From assembly GCA_014529385.2 (NCBI GenBank), contig CM043958.1:90483025-90547024 (forward strand): a DNA stretch of 64,000 nucleotides. The letters are read 5' to 3'. Of the stretch, positions 31,744 through 42,246 are shown one piece after another. The translations under genes were made by a program, and so were the position numbers. This DNA is from Adiantum capillus-veneris (taxonomy: Eukaryota > Streptophyta > Polypodiopsida > Polypodiales > Pteridaceae). The notes under the pieces are model-generated. The model was given only the letters and a program-made list of their open reading frames with translations, was not told the DNA's origin and did not search any database. Positions within the stretch are counted from its first letter, which is position 1. Every line of letters begins with the position of its first letter.

Positions 31744-33072
31744 GTGTTTTTCTGTACGTGAGTGTACAATAGGGGGGTTTTTAGATTTTGTACATAAGCG
31801 TATACAATAGGGGTAGCCCCTCATTATTTCATACTCATACCGTACACATAATGAAGGGGGGGGGGGGGGGGGGGGGTTTACATTGGGGCTACATTGTTGC
31901 TAAATACACTAAAACTTATGTAAATTTCCTCGTTTTCTTAAAGCCAAGCTCAAACCCCTCTAACTTGTCTAAATTCCCAAAATACCTTTCAAAATTTTAA
32001 AATTCCCAAAGTACCTATGTATTTACTTTGGTATGATTGTTCAAGCTTTTCTACTTTTTATTCCTTTTTGACAATTGAGATGCATTTTTTAGTGCTTAGC
32101 ATGTAATTTGTCACATATTACCTCACAAAACAGGCGATTATGTCCAAAATAGTGTTAGAAAAAAACCGGGGTCCAATGTATTTTAATCGACTGAAATCCT
32201 AAAATCCCTGTTAGATTTTGAGCTTGCCTTGAAGAAAACCGAGAAGTTTTCACAAACTTTAGTGTAACTACCAACAAAAGATTTAAATTTTGACCTAATA
32301 ACCGGGAGAATTTCAAGCTTGCCCTTATTTTCTTCGGTTAGGAAAATTGTATTTTTCTAGCCTTGGTCCAAAAATAATGAAGTGATTCATCTCCAAAGCC
32401 TACATAACCAATCTACGGTACCCTAACAAACTTTCGGCGCCACCACTAGGATCTACGGCCATAATAAAAAGTAATCTAGGGTACCCTAATTTTCTTTCAT
32501 CGTCGTCACTGGGATCTACAATCCACAAGCCCCTGTCGTAGATCCCACCCTCCCATGCTTGTGCCACTTAGGGTGAAGTCAGACGCGATGGCCGATCACG
32601 TCTGAGTTGGCATACCATGGCCTGAGTGTCCATAGAAGAAAATCTGCATGCTTCCACATAGCCTGTCACACAAGGCGGCACCTGTTGGAAGCTTTGCAAT
32701 CGTATGCTGAGCACTGATTGACTGATCGAAGCCATGGGCGAGGATAGGCGACGATGACCCCTCGGATGTTTTTCTCCATCCCTGGTCGTGACTCAACAGT
32801 CCAACATGGACCTTTTTCTCCTTGGCCACCGCCTAGTGTGACTTGAAAAGCTGAAGGCAACGAATTTTATTGGCTGCTCTCCCTTTCATACGATGACCGC
32901 CGACCTAGTGTGACATGGGCCTTAGTCTTGAGAGAGGCCTACCCTGTGGGGGTGTTTGAAAATCGAGAAGGGGGTTTTGAAAATCGAGGATGAAAGTCAT
33001 GGAGGGCATTGGAGCCCATGTGTAGACGGGCAAAGAAAGCAGCTGTGCGGAGAGGGAGTCGAGGAAACGGCA
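31744..33072. other. Left flank inside T; 21-base poly-G
   Basis: Subterminal motifs TGTACGTGAGTGTACAATAG and TACATAAGCGTATACAATAG, then a run of 21 G (31856-31876). The rest up to the glycosyltransferase start holds no recognised gene; GGTACCCTAA occurs twice (about 32418 and 32478). Confidence 0.55.
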
Positions 33073-33592
33073 ATGGCTCGTGAGAAGCAGGAGCAGCAAC
33101 ATGTGGTGGCGATGCCCTTGTTGACACCAGGACATCTCAACCCGCTCATGCGCCTCTGCAAGCTGCTAGCCAAGCAACAATCTGACATCATCATCACCAC
33201 TTCCGACGCCGCCGATGCCTCGCCTCTGGCACAGGAGCACCACAATCCTTACCCAGCTATAACCCCTACGGCTGCTGCTGCCCCTCATTCACTTGTCCGC
33301 CGCATCCGCCTCCCGCTTTGTGGCATCGACCTCTCCAACGGCTTCAAGCTCTCCTTGCTGGAAGCCTATGATGCCTTGGTCTCCATTGCCCCCGATCTCG
33401 AGCAGCTCATCCTCTCTCTCAGCCGACATGGCCCTCGTGTCACCTGCCTCCTCTCCGACTTCAACATCACGTTCCCTACCCAAGATGTTGCTGACAAGCT
33501 CGACATTCCCCGCATTGTGCTCTACCTGTGCTGCGTTTCACGCCTTCTGTTCACCCATTACCTCACACTAGGGGAGCTCTATCCCTTGAAGA

Positions 33593-33657
<65 letters not shown>

Positions 33658-34396
33658 GCGCATGCACGCACACACACGCACTCACGCACGCATGCAAAGT
33701 TCCTTCTAGTTTAGTGGCTACCATCGTATCCTCAAAAGGGCATCAACGTTTGTAAAGTCAAGTTTGCCTTTGCTGTCCTTGAGGTCTCAAGGACATTGAA
33801 GGTGAATATTTTCATTGTTTGTCTCTTAAGATTTTAAGGCCTAGGCCACCCTCAACATGTAGAATTTGGTGCCTTGCAGTGAAGGAGGCAACAATAGCAA
33901 CAAGTGTAGAAATGCAAAAGCTTTTTTGGGAACTTGCTGGTCTACCAACATTACGCAACGAAGATATTCCTCATTTCAGGTATGTCACAAATGAAACAGT
34001 CTCTTTGTGGACCAACTCAACCAAGTCATGGCAAGTGTGCGACACTCGAGCCCACGCTGTCGTCGTCAACAGCTATGAAGATCTTGAGGCTTGTGCCATT
34101 GCCACTCTATCTAAATGTTGCAATGTTCCGATTTATGATGTGGGGTTTTGGGTAGAATCTCTCAATGAGGAGAGCGCCACTAGCTTGTGGGAAGAAGACA
34201 AAGGTTGCTTGGCTTGGCTAAATCAACATCCCATCTCATCTATTCTATACATCTCCTTTGGGAGCACAACTATCCTTTCCAAAACCCAATGTGAAGAGTT
34301 TCTGAATGGCCTCCTTGCCAGCCAACAACATTTTCTTTGGGTTCTTCGAGCTGGGATGGTGGATGACATCGACTACTCCTCTAAGGCCAAAATTTA
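33073..34396 (+). pseudogene. UDP-glycosyltransferase gene fragment (GT1 family)
   Basis: Plant family-1 UGTs add sugars from UDP-sugar to small molecules. From ATG 33073 the first 174 codons (to 33594) match the acceptor-binding N-terminal half: HVVAMPLLTPGHLNPLMRLC with the catalytic-His GHxNP motif, RVTCLLSDFNITFPTQDVAD and IPRIVLYLCCVSRLLFTHYL. A CT/CA microsatellite region follows (33595-33879) that could be an intron (GT...CAG). The second part (33880-34396) reads LAGLPTLRNEDIPHFRYVTN, AVVVNSYEDLEACAIATLSK and CLAWLNQHPISSILYISFGS, then FLNGLLASQQHFLWVLRAG, and stops at 34394-34396. The exon phases do not match by one base, and the UDP-sugar-binding PSPG box and C-terminal third are absent. 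It is therefore a broken, truncated copy. Exon 1 is GC-rich compared with its surroundings. Confidence 0.85.
33596..33655. repeat. (CT)n(CA)n compound microsatellite
   Basis: CT 33596-33627 then CA 33628-33655, trailing into CG/CA. It sits at the UGT exon 1 border and may have caused the phase change. Confidence 0.95.
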
Positions 34397-35992
34397 GTAC
34401 AGGTTAGCCAACATGCAACTTTGGACATTTAACTTCACTTTTCAAACAAATAAAATTTGATTTTCCGTGTTACAAAAGCTACTAGCTATTGTTTTTTGCT
34501 TAATTTTACAATGTCCTTGGGATTAATTGCACCCGGTTGTTGTGCCAGTTACGCTGCAGCCTGCTACGTCTACTGCAAGAGCTCCTGAGTCTGTTCTGAG
34601 CTGCTCGATGCTGCGTCTTGGAGGCTTGGAGCTTGCTGCGCGTGCTGCAGCCAAAGACACAAGAGGTTTCAAGCTCTGTCGAAATCTCGACGAGTGATAT
34701 ATAATAGCATTGTGAGTAATTAAATTATATCATGCCTTTGAGCTTCTCCATTTTAATCAATCATCTTGGTCTGCCTGTATGCATCGAGTGATTCCTCTAG
34801 CATAAGTTAGGTTGTCATTTGTGAGCAGCATGCTCCCATGATTGTGAGGAATTTGGTAGAGCAAGCAGCACTTGCATTGATCAATAGTGCCCTTTGCCAA
34901 TTGAGCTTCCAGTAGACAAGTAGGAAAGCTATGTGTAAGGACTGATAGGACAAAAGACACCCTAGATTTATAAAATCTGGGTACTCTTCAATCTTATCAC
35001 ACTAACGACTCAAATGAATTTTAAACAAATTAACCTAGAATGATGCATTATGCCACTGAATTGAGTGTGATCTTCAAACTTCTCAATTTGCAACCTTTTT
35101 TCTTCCCCAATGGATGCTTCAGAACAGCTAGTTGAATAGGATTGTGCCCACGAACCCACCCACATCTACATTTTGTAGGGGTTGAACCATAACCCCTTGT
35201 CATTACCACAACCTAAACAATTGGTTTTCCAAAGAGGAACAATAAGATGCAGCTTAGAAAAGTTTGCCATTGGGGAAAAGCTTGTCTCAGCTTAGCCTTG
35301 AGTACATTACATAGCGAGAGAGAGAAACGCAAAGAGGGGAAGGCGGACAAAGATCAACAGGGGTAGCCCTTCAGCCCTTCAAAGGCATTTAAAAGTTTTG
35401 GGTGTGTATCATGCGTTTTTATCATACGTTTTTATCATAATGCATGATGGCCCAAAGTAAGCCACATCCGCATCCTAGATATTTCAAGCATCGACAAGTG
35501 TGGGCATGCAATGTTGGCTCGATGCTCATATTGGAGGTTAACTCACCTAAGAAGGTTGCCAACATAAAAGCCTTGAGCTAGGCCTTAATGGATTAACATT
35601 CGATACCCCCACATACTAGATCACATGCTTTACCTAGCCACTTGGTCAAGCCTTCCGCTCGACCACCTTAGTCGGTCTCGTAATTTCATGACCACTTTAT
35701 CGTGAGATTGATTTCTCAATAGGGCATGCAAGAGATAGTCACATTAGCTTCAACATCGTACTATATATATATTAATAATCCTTTAAATAATCTATAAGAG
35801 GAAAGATAATTGTAGCTAAACTATTTGTGATGCGCTCTAACTAAGATATAGTTTTAGCAATCTCCAAAAATGGTATAATGGTAGGTACTTGAAAGAATCC
35901 AACACTTATTTTCTCTTGTGTGTTACATCACTGACGCACCTGTGCGTTTGATCTACATCTTGATGATGGCCCCAACGTAGGTGTCACTTTGC
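34397..35992. other. T interior between the two captured genes
   Basis: No protein or RNA gene recognised. ATCATGCGTTTTT/ATCATACGTTTTT duplicates occur near 35409. Confidence 0.5.
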
Positions 35993-36470
35993 AGTGCCCT
36001 GGGGGTTTTGAAGGATCAGACTAGCATCTCCTTAGCCAAGGTAGCAAGTGCAGGTTTTGGTTGACCTTGAAGTAGCTATTGTGAAGGCTACGAGCCATAA
36101 TGACACTCCGATGGAGGAAAAATACGTGCAAGAGGTTCTCCACTTGATGTCCTATTCAAGGTCGTATGTGAGTTCATGCGTCCAGGCTATTTCCAAGCGC
36201 GTGAGTAAGACTCATGGCTGGATTGTCGCCATCAAAGCCTAATGCTTTCCCATCACCTATTGAGAGATGGAAATTCTGCTTTTGAACAAGAGCTTACACT
36301 CTCTGGAAACGGGGTCTGCGTGTCGTGAATGCTTCAGATTTTTGAGATGAGGCTCATTCAAATGGTTGGGATTTTTTTGCATTTATTCATGCTTATGGCC
36401 TCTACTTAGATGAACGTCTGGATTGCACTCGATCGGTTCGTTTGCATCTTGGCAAAAGACACGTCTAGCA
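35993..36470 (+). pseudogene. AP180/CALM-type ANTH-domain fragment
   Basis: ANTH proteins bind phosphoinositides and recruit clathrin during endocytosis. In one frame ALGVLKDQTSISLAKVAS (from 35996) matches the plant AP180 start; after a one-base shift near 36047 comes LVDLEVAIVKATSHNDTPME, EKYVQEVLHLMSYSRSYVSS and ISKRVSKTHGWIVAIKA. After another shift, LMLSHHLLRDGNSAFEQEL; then NASDF, a stop, and WDFFAFIHAYGLYLDERLDC. These blocks follow the ANTH order over about 150 residues. At least three disablements make it a pseudogene. It lies 1.6 kb from the UGT piece, same strand. Confidence 0.85.
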
Positions 36471-36525
36471 TACCTTGGGTCTATGTGTCACACATACATA
36501 GTGTCTTTATTTTGTATATAATTAC

Positions 36526-36968
36526 AAATATAGTCTCAATTTGTCACATGGTCATATGACTTGACCGGGTGTGCCATCTTGAGCTATCGATTTGCACCTT
36601 CAGTTCTTCTAGTTTCCAAAGTGAAATATGGTATACCAATGCCACATTAGGTTAATGCAGGAGCTTTGATGCAAATATAGTATCAATTTGTCACATGGTC
36701 ATATGGCTTGACCGGGTGTGCCATCTTGAGCTATCGATTTTCACCTTCAGTTCTTCTAGTTTTCAAAGTGAAATATGGTATACCAATGTGTCACATTAGG
36801 TTAATGCAGGAGCTTTGATGCAAATATAGTCTCAATTTGCACATGGTCATATGGCTTGACTGGGTGTGCCATCTTGAGCTATCGATTTTCACCTTTAGTT
36901 CTTCTAGTTTTCAAAGTGAAATATGGTATACCAATGTGTCACATTAGGTTAATGCAGGAGCTTTGATG
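36526..36968. repeat. 148-bp direct repeat, three copies
   Basis: Units start AAATATAGTCTCAATTTG at 36526, 36673 and 36822 (147 and 149 bp apart) and end TTAATGCAGGAGCTTTGATG. They are highly similar, so the amplification is young relative to the flanking pseudogene. Confidence 0.95.
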
Positions 36969-37915
36969 TGATAGTTTGACGTTGTTACGTGCAGCGGAAT
37001 GATTGTTTGCGCTTTGCTCAAGATGAGTGCTCCGAACTGTGCTCAAGGTTCCTTTTAATTCTTATGGAAGGGAGAGCCTTCCGTTCTTAATGGAAAGTGC
37101 TATGATCATGAACAAAGTGAGTGGACAATGTGCATGCAAGTGTATGAGTCTGAGAGATAGAGAGAGATACGACACAAGAGACGTTGTAAAACCCTCCTCC
37201 GAAGGCTCCACTCTCGTCGGCGAGAGTAGTCTACTTATTGATTGCACAAAGTGGTACAATGCGTATGCAATGGACTGATGCAACTTAAGACTATGCGATG
37301 ACGACGATGACTTTAGGGCTGAAATCTGTGATCTTCTAACTGCTGAATTTCGAGGCTGTTTCGGTGGCTGAAAATGATTGTTTTGGCTGCGTTTTTGAGG
37401 GTTGAAAATGGGGATCTTTCGTCCGAGTTACGACCAATTGATATTGTGCTAATTCTTTCTATCTTTTGTGGTGCATATGCGCTATCAACTACCTCATTTG
37501 TGTGCTAATTTTTTTGATTTAATGCTTCTTTTAGTGCTATGCTTCATTATGGCTGAGTCTGCCCTTGATCTCCGGAGTCATGACAAAAACTCAGTATGTT
37601 GAACTTTGTGTTTATGTATGCTCATGTGCGTGTGCGTGTGGTGTGTGTTGTGTTTGGGAGCATTTGTTAGTACCTAGTTCTACACCCACTATTGGGCACT
37701 GACGACGTTAGTGGGGATGTCGTGGTATTTAGTCAATACTATGCATGATGGAGTTGATGGTTATATTGTCTTGTGGGTGACTACCATAGGTCTATACCTT
37801 GCACTTTCCTTTAAGGGTGAATCTGGGCTTATCCTGGATTCATCTAGGTATATATATATATATGTAGGTTGACTTGAATGCTTCTTCTTTTTAATAGTAT
37901 ATCTATATAGTCATT
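36969..37915. other. T interior, no gene recognised
   Basis: Short frames only. Contains CTCATGTGCGTGTGCGTGTG simple sequence and a TATATATATATATG run at about 37851. Confidence 0.5.
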
Positions 37916-38242
37916 ATGGCAGAGGGTAAGAAGAAGGCATTTCTTTAGTCTCTAAGGTCAACTCTCTGCAAGGTGATTAGTCAATTACCGGAGAAGCAGG
38001 TACAAAGTATTGTGCAAAATGAGACGCTCATAGGCAAAATGCTTGAAAAAGAAATTGTAAGTGCGGTCTCCAAGGAAACCTTTGCTACAAGCAAAGACAA
38101 AGCTTGCCAGTTTGCGTATAGTTACATTGGTAACATGGAGAAGTACATCCATGATTTATATGAAGCTCTTCACAAAGGTGTTCATTCGATAAAGCTCAAA
38201 GGCTTGGGATTTGGCTTGGTGTGTAAAAAGAGAGAAGAGTAA
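37916..38242 (+). pseudogene. Unrecognised ORF in T with an early stop
   Basis: ATG 37916 gives MAEGKKKAFL then an in-frame TAG, then a frame open to 38242: LPEKQVQSIVQNETLIGKML, EKEIVSAVSKETFATSKDKA and FAYSYIGNMEKYIHDLYEAL. The composition (charged, alpha-helical) looks like real protein rather than chance, but I cannot name a family. It could be a third captured gene piece or a remnant of T's own coding capacity. Confidence 0.4.
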
Positions 38243-39700
38243 GCATGCCAAAGATATAGATACACAATATGTGTTATCTGAAAAGATACGAAGGGAGCAA
38301 GTAAACCAATCAAGTGGCAAAGATGAGGGATGACTATGCTTTGAAAATATTGACTTAGAATTGTGCTCAGTACCTAGATAAAAGTATTTGCATAAAAAGA
38401 TGATGTGCTCTATGAAAGATGTTTGTCCGACATGGCATGTGGACCAGTGAAATGTTGATTAAGGGATGCGCACTTCATTTAGGAAACTTTGTTTAGACAT
38501 TTCATTTTGATGTTTTGATTTATGTATTTTATTTACACGGCAGCCATATGACATGGACATGCCATTTTGTTGATTGTGTAGTCTGAGAAGCATGAGATAC
38601 TAATAGTTGGAATGTAGTTTGATTTTGAGGGTTCTTAAGTTAATTTGGTAGGCTACTTTTATGTTTCATTTTGTGTTTGCTTTGTACATGATCGCCTATC
38701 GATGTGGACGTGGCCTTTTGGTAATCATGTGATTAGACTTTGTGATTGGAGGTTTCCTATGTACTATGATATGCAGGTCATACTACCACTTTGAAGTTAG
38801 ATTACTTTGACTCTATTGAAAATGTGCTTGATTTTAATGTGTAAGATAATCCTTAAATCCCATGTGGGAGCCCAAGATGAGGTGGACATTTTTTTTGGAA
38901 AAAGAAATTATGTGATGAAAATCCCATGTGGGAGCCCAAGAAAAGGGTGTACTGGTTTTTTTGGAGAAATAGGTCTCCGTACAAAGGAGACTTTGGCAAA
39001 TCTTTTAAGATTTATATTTTATGTACAAACTCAAAATTAAATACAGATGGTGCTTTTTTAAAAGTTTCACTTTGCTTAAGCATAGACGTGCATTCATATC
39101 ACATATAATTGTTTTTGTTCAAAAAGATTAATCTTTTAATGGGTTGTTTTGTAATGTGTTTTGATTTGATGAGTGAAGTTTTTCATGGTTGTTTAAGAGT
39201 ATGCATTATTTGTTATTTAAAGAACAATCTATTTCAATGTGTGCCTTAAATCCCATGTGGGAAGCCTACTAAGTAGGTGGCTACTATCATATGTTATGAG
39301 ATTGAGATTTGTATCAGTTTACCTATTCGTTTTTTGACAAATTACATTGAAAACGATTGGTTTATTTTAGTTTAGTATTCATTATATTTGTTGCTTTTCA
39401 TGGTTTGTTCTCTTAACATCTATTGCAAATGAAAACACACTACACTATACACTTGTTGTTCATTTGTAGTTCATCATGTATTTTTACAATAGCATGTGCT
39501 TCTAAATTGTTATGTTACTAGTATACATAAAATAGTGGGTCATTACATTCCGTACAAAATCCGTATGAGGGGGGATGGCTCATTGCGAGAATGTCCGTAT
39601 CTTGTCCGTATGTAGGGGGGTACGTTAGCATGTAAGATACCGTACATAGGGAGGTTTCTCTAATTTTGAAGCACGCAGGTGACATCCCCCCATTACTAAT
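38243..39700. other. Right flank inside T
   Basis: The phrase AAATCCCATGTGGGA occurs three times (about 38856, 38919 and 39248), itself partly palindromic. The last 180 bases carry CCGTACAAAATCCGTATGAG, TGTCCGTATGTAGGGGGGTA and ACCGTACATAGGGAGG, subterminal motifs like those at the left end. Confidence 0.6.
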
Positions 39701-39723
39701 AGTGAATCCCCCGGGAAGTCGAC

Positions 39724-39930
39724 ACACATGTGATATGTGTCATCTTTCCTTTGCACTAAAAGCAACGGTGAACAAAATGGAGAGGAACTAGAGCTCACCA
39801 TCCCTTTTTCCACCAATTCATGCACTTGCCTCATGCTCTCCTCTTGTTGAGCTTGTGAAACTCGATAAGGAGGCTTGTTAGGCAGTGAGCTTTTTGGTAG
39901 GAGCTCAATTACATGGTCATCATCCCTCAT
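39724..39930 (-). pseudogene. Reverse transcriptase N-terminal part of A
   Basis: VIELLPKSSLPNKPPYRVSQ, VHELVEKGMVSSSSSPFCSP and LLLVQRKDDTYHMCVD are the start of gypsy RT (normally PLL.V.KKDG..R.CVDYR). The reading is cut by T exactly after CVD and resumes at 31720 with YGTLNKI. Confidence 0.9.
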
Positions 39931-40089
39931 TTTAGAGGTAGCTCACTAGGGATGTCATCAATGAAAACATCTTGGGATCCATTTAGGAAATTAGACAACT
40001 CTAATTCCTCTTGATTCCCTTTATTGCAAGGATATGGTGTTCCCCGACTCATTAGCACCTATGTACATGCTCTTTTCCCTGTAGGTTAA

Positions 40090-40383
40090 TTAGATTCTCC
40101 TTTCAAGGAACTTCATGTTGAAAGCCATGCAGTTAAACCATGGTGCCCCAACGATAACATTCTCATGTTTGAGAGGGGAGATGAAGAATTCCTTTTTGTC
40201 CACATAGCTTTGGACATGAAGCCTTAATTTTCCAATTAAGGAAGTAACCGAGATGTCTTGTCCCTTGATAGCTCCATTGGCTTTCAATGCATCTCCCATC
40301 TCGTGGGCTTGTATGCTTAGCTTAGTGGTCAACTCCGTGGGTATGAAGTTGGTAGTTGAACTAGGGTCAAACAAAATAAAGGC
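40090..40383 (-). pseudogene. Protease of A
   Basis: AFILFDPSSTTNFIPTEL is the gypsy aspartic protease site (normally LFDSGASHNFI); S-G-A has become P-S-S, so it is probably inactive. KKEFFISPLKHENVIVGAPW is the conserved second half (ILGxPW). Confidence 0.8.
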
Positions 40384-40384
40384 A

Positions 40385-41262
40385 TCATGCTCTTGCATCT
40401 TTCCCCAAGCATAGGAAAGGGAGAAATCCTTGGCAATGAGCATCCTCTTTTGGAGCTTCAAACATAGAGACTCTAGGAGTCTCATTACGGGCAATTCTCT
40501 TGGGGCAAGGACGATAACCATGGCCTTGCTCCCCACACTTAAAATGTTTGTGGTCCTTATGAAAAGATTCTAGCTCTTTAGGAGAGAGTTTATATTTACC
40601 TTTGTAAACTCCCTTCTCCTTGGACCGATTGTTGTTTTTGTTGGAATAGCATTGGTAAGAATTTTGAGCATTGGTTTTCCCCTTGGCATCACTTTTGTCT
40701 TTATTTTCCATGGGCTTGACATTCTGTCCAGCCCCTTGTTGGAAATTGATGCACGAAGAAACCATGGTGTAGTGGATTATTTTGGTGATAGAACCAGGCC
40801 GTTGAGAGTTGACATACTTGGCCATCTCTTTGGGTAATCCCGTACAGAATGATTGCTTTTGCTCGACAAAGTATATCTTTTGAAAGATAGTAGCCTTGAG
40901 ATATAAATCCCAAAACTTGTCCACATATTTGTGGATATACTCATGAGAGAGAAGCTTTAAACTTCATCATTTGGTAAGCACTTTGTCCTTTGCATCACTT
41001 GCAAGGAATTGCTTCATGATGGAAACTCGTAGAGTTTTCCATGTCTTTGGGGCTTTGCCATTTCCACGAAGGCTAGCCCACCATTGACGAGCTGATTTTT
41101 GGAAGTGCATAGGTACATGGCGTAGCTTGGAGGAATCCATGAAGCCCTCGTCACCAAAGGCCGCATGAGAATGTTGGATGAAGGCCAATACTTTGTCGGT
41201 AGCATCAAAGGTGCCATCACATATGAGAAAAGAGATACTATGTCCTCCCTCTTTGAACTTCT
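40385..41262 (-). pseudogene. gag core and zinc knuckle of A
   Basis: FDATDKVLAFIQHSHAAFGD, HVPMHFQKSARQWWASLRGN and TWKTLRVSIMKQFLASDA form the retrotransposon Gag domain. After a frame change, FVEQKQSFCTGLPKEMAKYV and the zinc knuckle FKCGEQGHGYRPCPK follow, with its first Cys replaced by His. Gag packages element RNA. Confidence 0.85.
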
Positions 41263-41874
41263 TTAGCTTTTGTGACCTTCGCCATGCAGGGTAAAATTTG
41301 CGATGTCCTCCCCTCTTGTATTCTCTAGGAGGATAGCCATAGCTTTCATCGGTAGAGGAGGAAGGTGAAGAAGAAGGAGAAGAGGGTGACCTATTTCTTG
41401 CCCTTTTCTTCCTTTTTGTTTCCTCTCTTCCCCTTTGGAGTGACGAGGAGAAGGACTATGGGTTAATCGTTTCCTCTTGGGAGGAGTTGGCAACTGTTTA
41501 GTCCGCCTTCTTCGAGGAGCCACATCTTTGGAGGAACTTAGGGATTCATTACTTACTTGATCTTTGGATCCCTCCTCTCGTATGGGAGAGAGTCTTCTTT
41601 TGGGGGTCTCATCAAGAGGCTTCCTAAGCTCTCTCTCCTCTTGGAGAGGAAAGGAAATCCCATAAGCACGAAGTTGTTGAGCAACTTCGGCTTGCAAAGC
41701 GGGGTTTGCCCATAGCTTGTTGCAACCTAGTAACAAGATAATTAACAAACATGGGGGCATCATCATTAGCACCTTCATGTGCAAAATCAAAGTTATCATG
41801 TTCATCCTACTCTCTTGGATATTGTCAACCATGTTAATTAAACTTATGTGTTTACTTAGTGAATGTTTTGGCAA
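41263..41874 (-). CDS. gag N-terminal region of A
   Basis: Frame of 203 residues with a basic/acidic low-complexity part (RRRRTKQLPTPPKRKRLTHS). It precedes the Gag domain; the frame probably begins inside, near NPALQAEVAQQLRAYG. Variable N-terminal extensions of this kind are common in chromoviruses. Confidence 0.55.
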   Translation of the reverse strand: MPKHSLSKHISLINMVDNIQESRMNMITLILHMKVLMMMPPCLLIILLLGCNKLWANPALQAEVAQQLRAYGISFPLQEERELRKPLDETPKRRLSPIREEGSKDQVSNESLSSSKDVAPRRRRTKQLPTPPKRKRLTHSPSPRHSKGEERKQKGRKGQEIGHPLLLLLHLPPLPMKAMAILLENTRGEDIANFTLHGEGHKS

Positions 41875-42233
41875 TTCAAAACCTTAGTTGCTACTCCTCT
41901 TAGCCTTTGAAAATAGGCACTTAAGTATCTACACCCATGGCTCGAATTGGTTAATTATAGAGAGTAGTGGAGTGGGTCTAACATAGCGAACTTGTCGAGG
42001 GATAGCTCCTTTCGGACTTCTTATGGCTCAATAATGGTAAAGCCGTAGGCAAGTCTAAGAAGACTCCATTATTAAGACCAAAGCTCCCGAGGTGTGCACT
42101 ATATCCCACATAGTGAGCTCAACAAAACCGATAATAGATACTAGTCCCACTTACCTTAATATAATTAACAAAATCAACCATTTATAGGCTACTTAAGGAC
42201 CTCTCTTCTTAAGCAAGAAAAGAAAAACCAAAT
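41875..42233 (-). other. Leader of A
   Basis: Between primer site and gag; no coding content recognised. Confidence 0.6.
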
Positions 42234-42245
42234 GCTCTGATACCA
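42234..42245 (-). other. Primer-binding site of A
   Basis: The minus strand reads TGGTATCAGAGC one base from the 5' LTR end. Confidence 0.95.
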
Positions 42246-42246
42246 A

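Larger units (their letters stand above)
31729..39715 (+). mobile_element. TIR DNA transposon T carrying host-gene pieces
   Basis: About 8 kb splits the RT of A inside its CVDY motif. Ends are inverted: CCCGGGAGATTCACT (31729-31743) on the left and the complement of CCCGGGGGATTCACT (39701-39715) on the right, with a 7-8 bp target duplication. Both subterminal regions are rich in CCGTAC/GTACGG-like and poly-G motifs. The TSD length fits hAT better than CACTA or Harbinger; Mutator-like is possible. I find no transposase. Inside are pieces of a UDP-glycosyltransferase gene and of an ANTH-domain gene, plus an unknown ORF, all on plus. This is a non-autonomous, gene-carrying (Pack-type) element by structure. 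Confidence 0.8.

Noticed and set aside
31729-31745. CACTA transposon ends (CACTG/CACTA inside both inverted ends)
   Set aside because: CACTA elements start at CACTA and make 3-bp duplications; here the inverted repeat extends outward through CCCGGG and the duplication is 7-8 bp.
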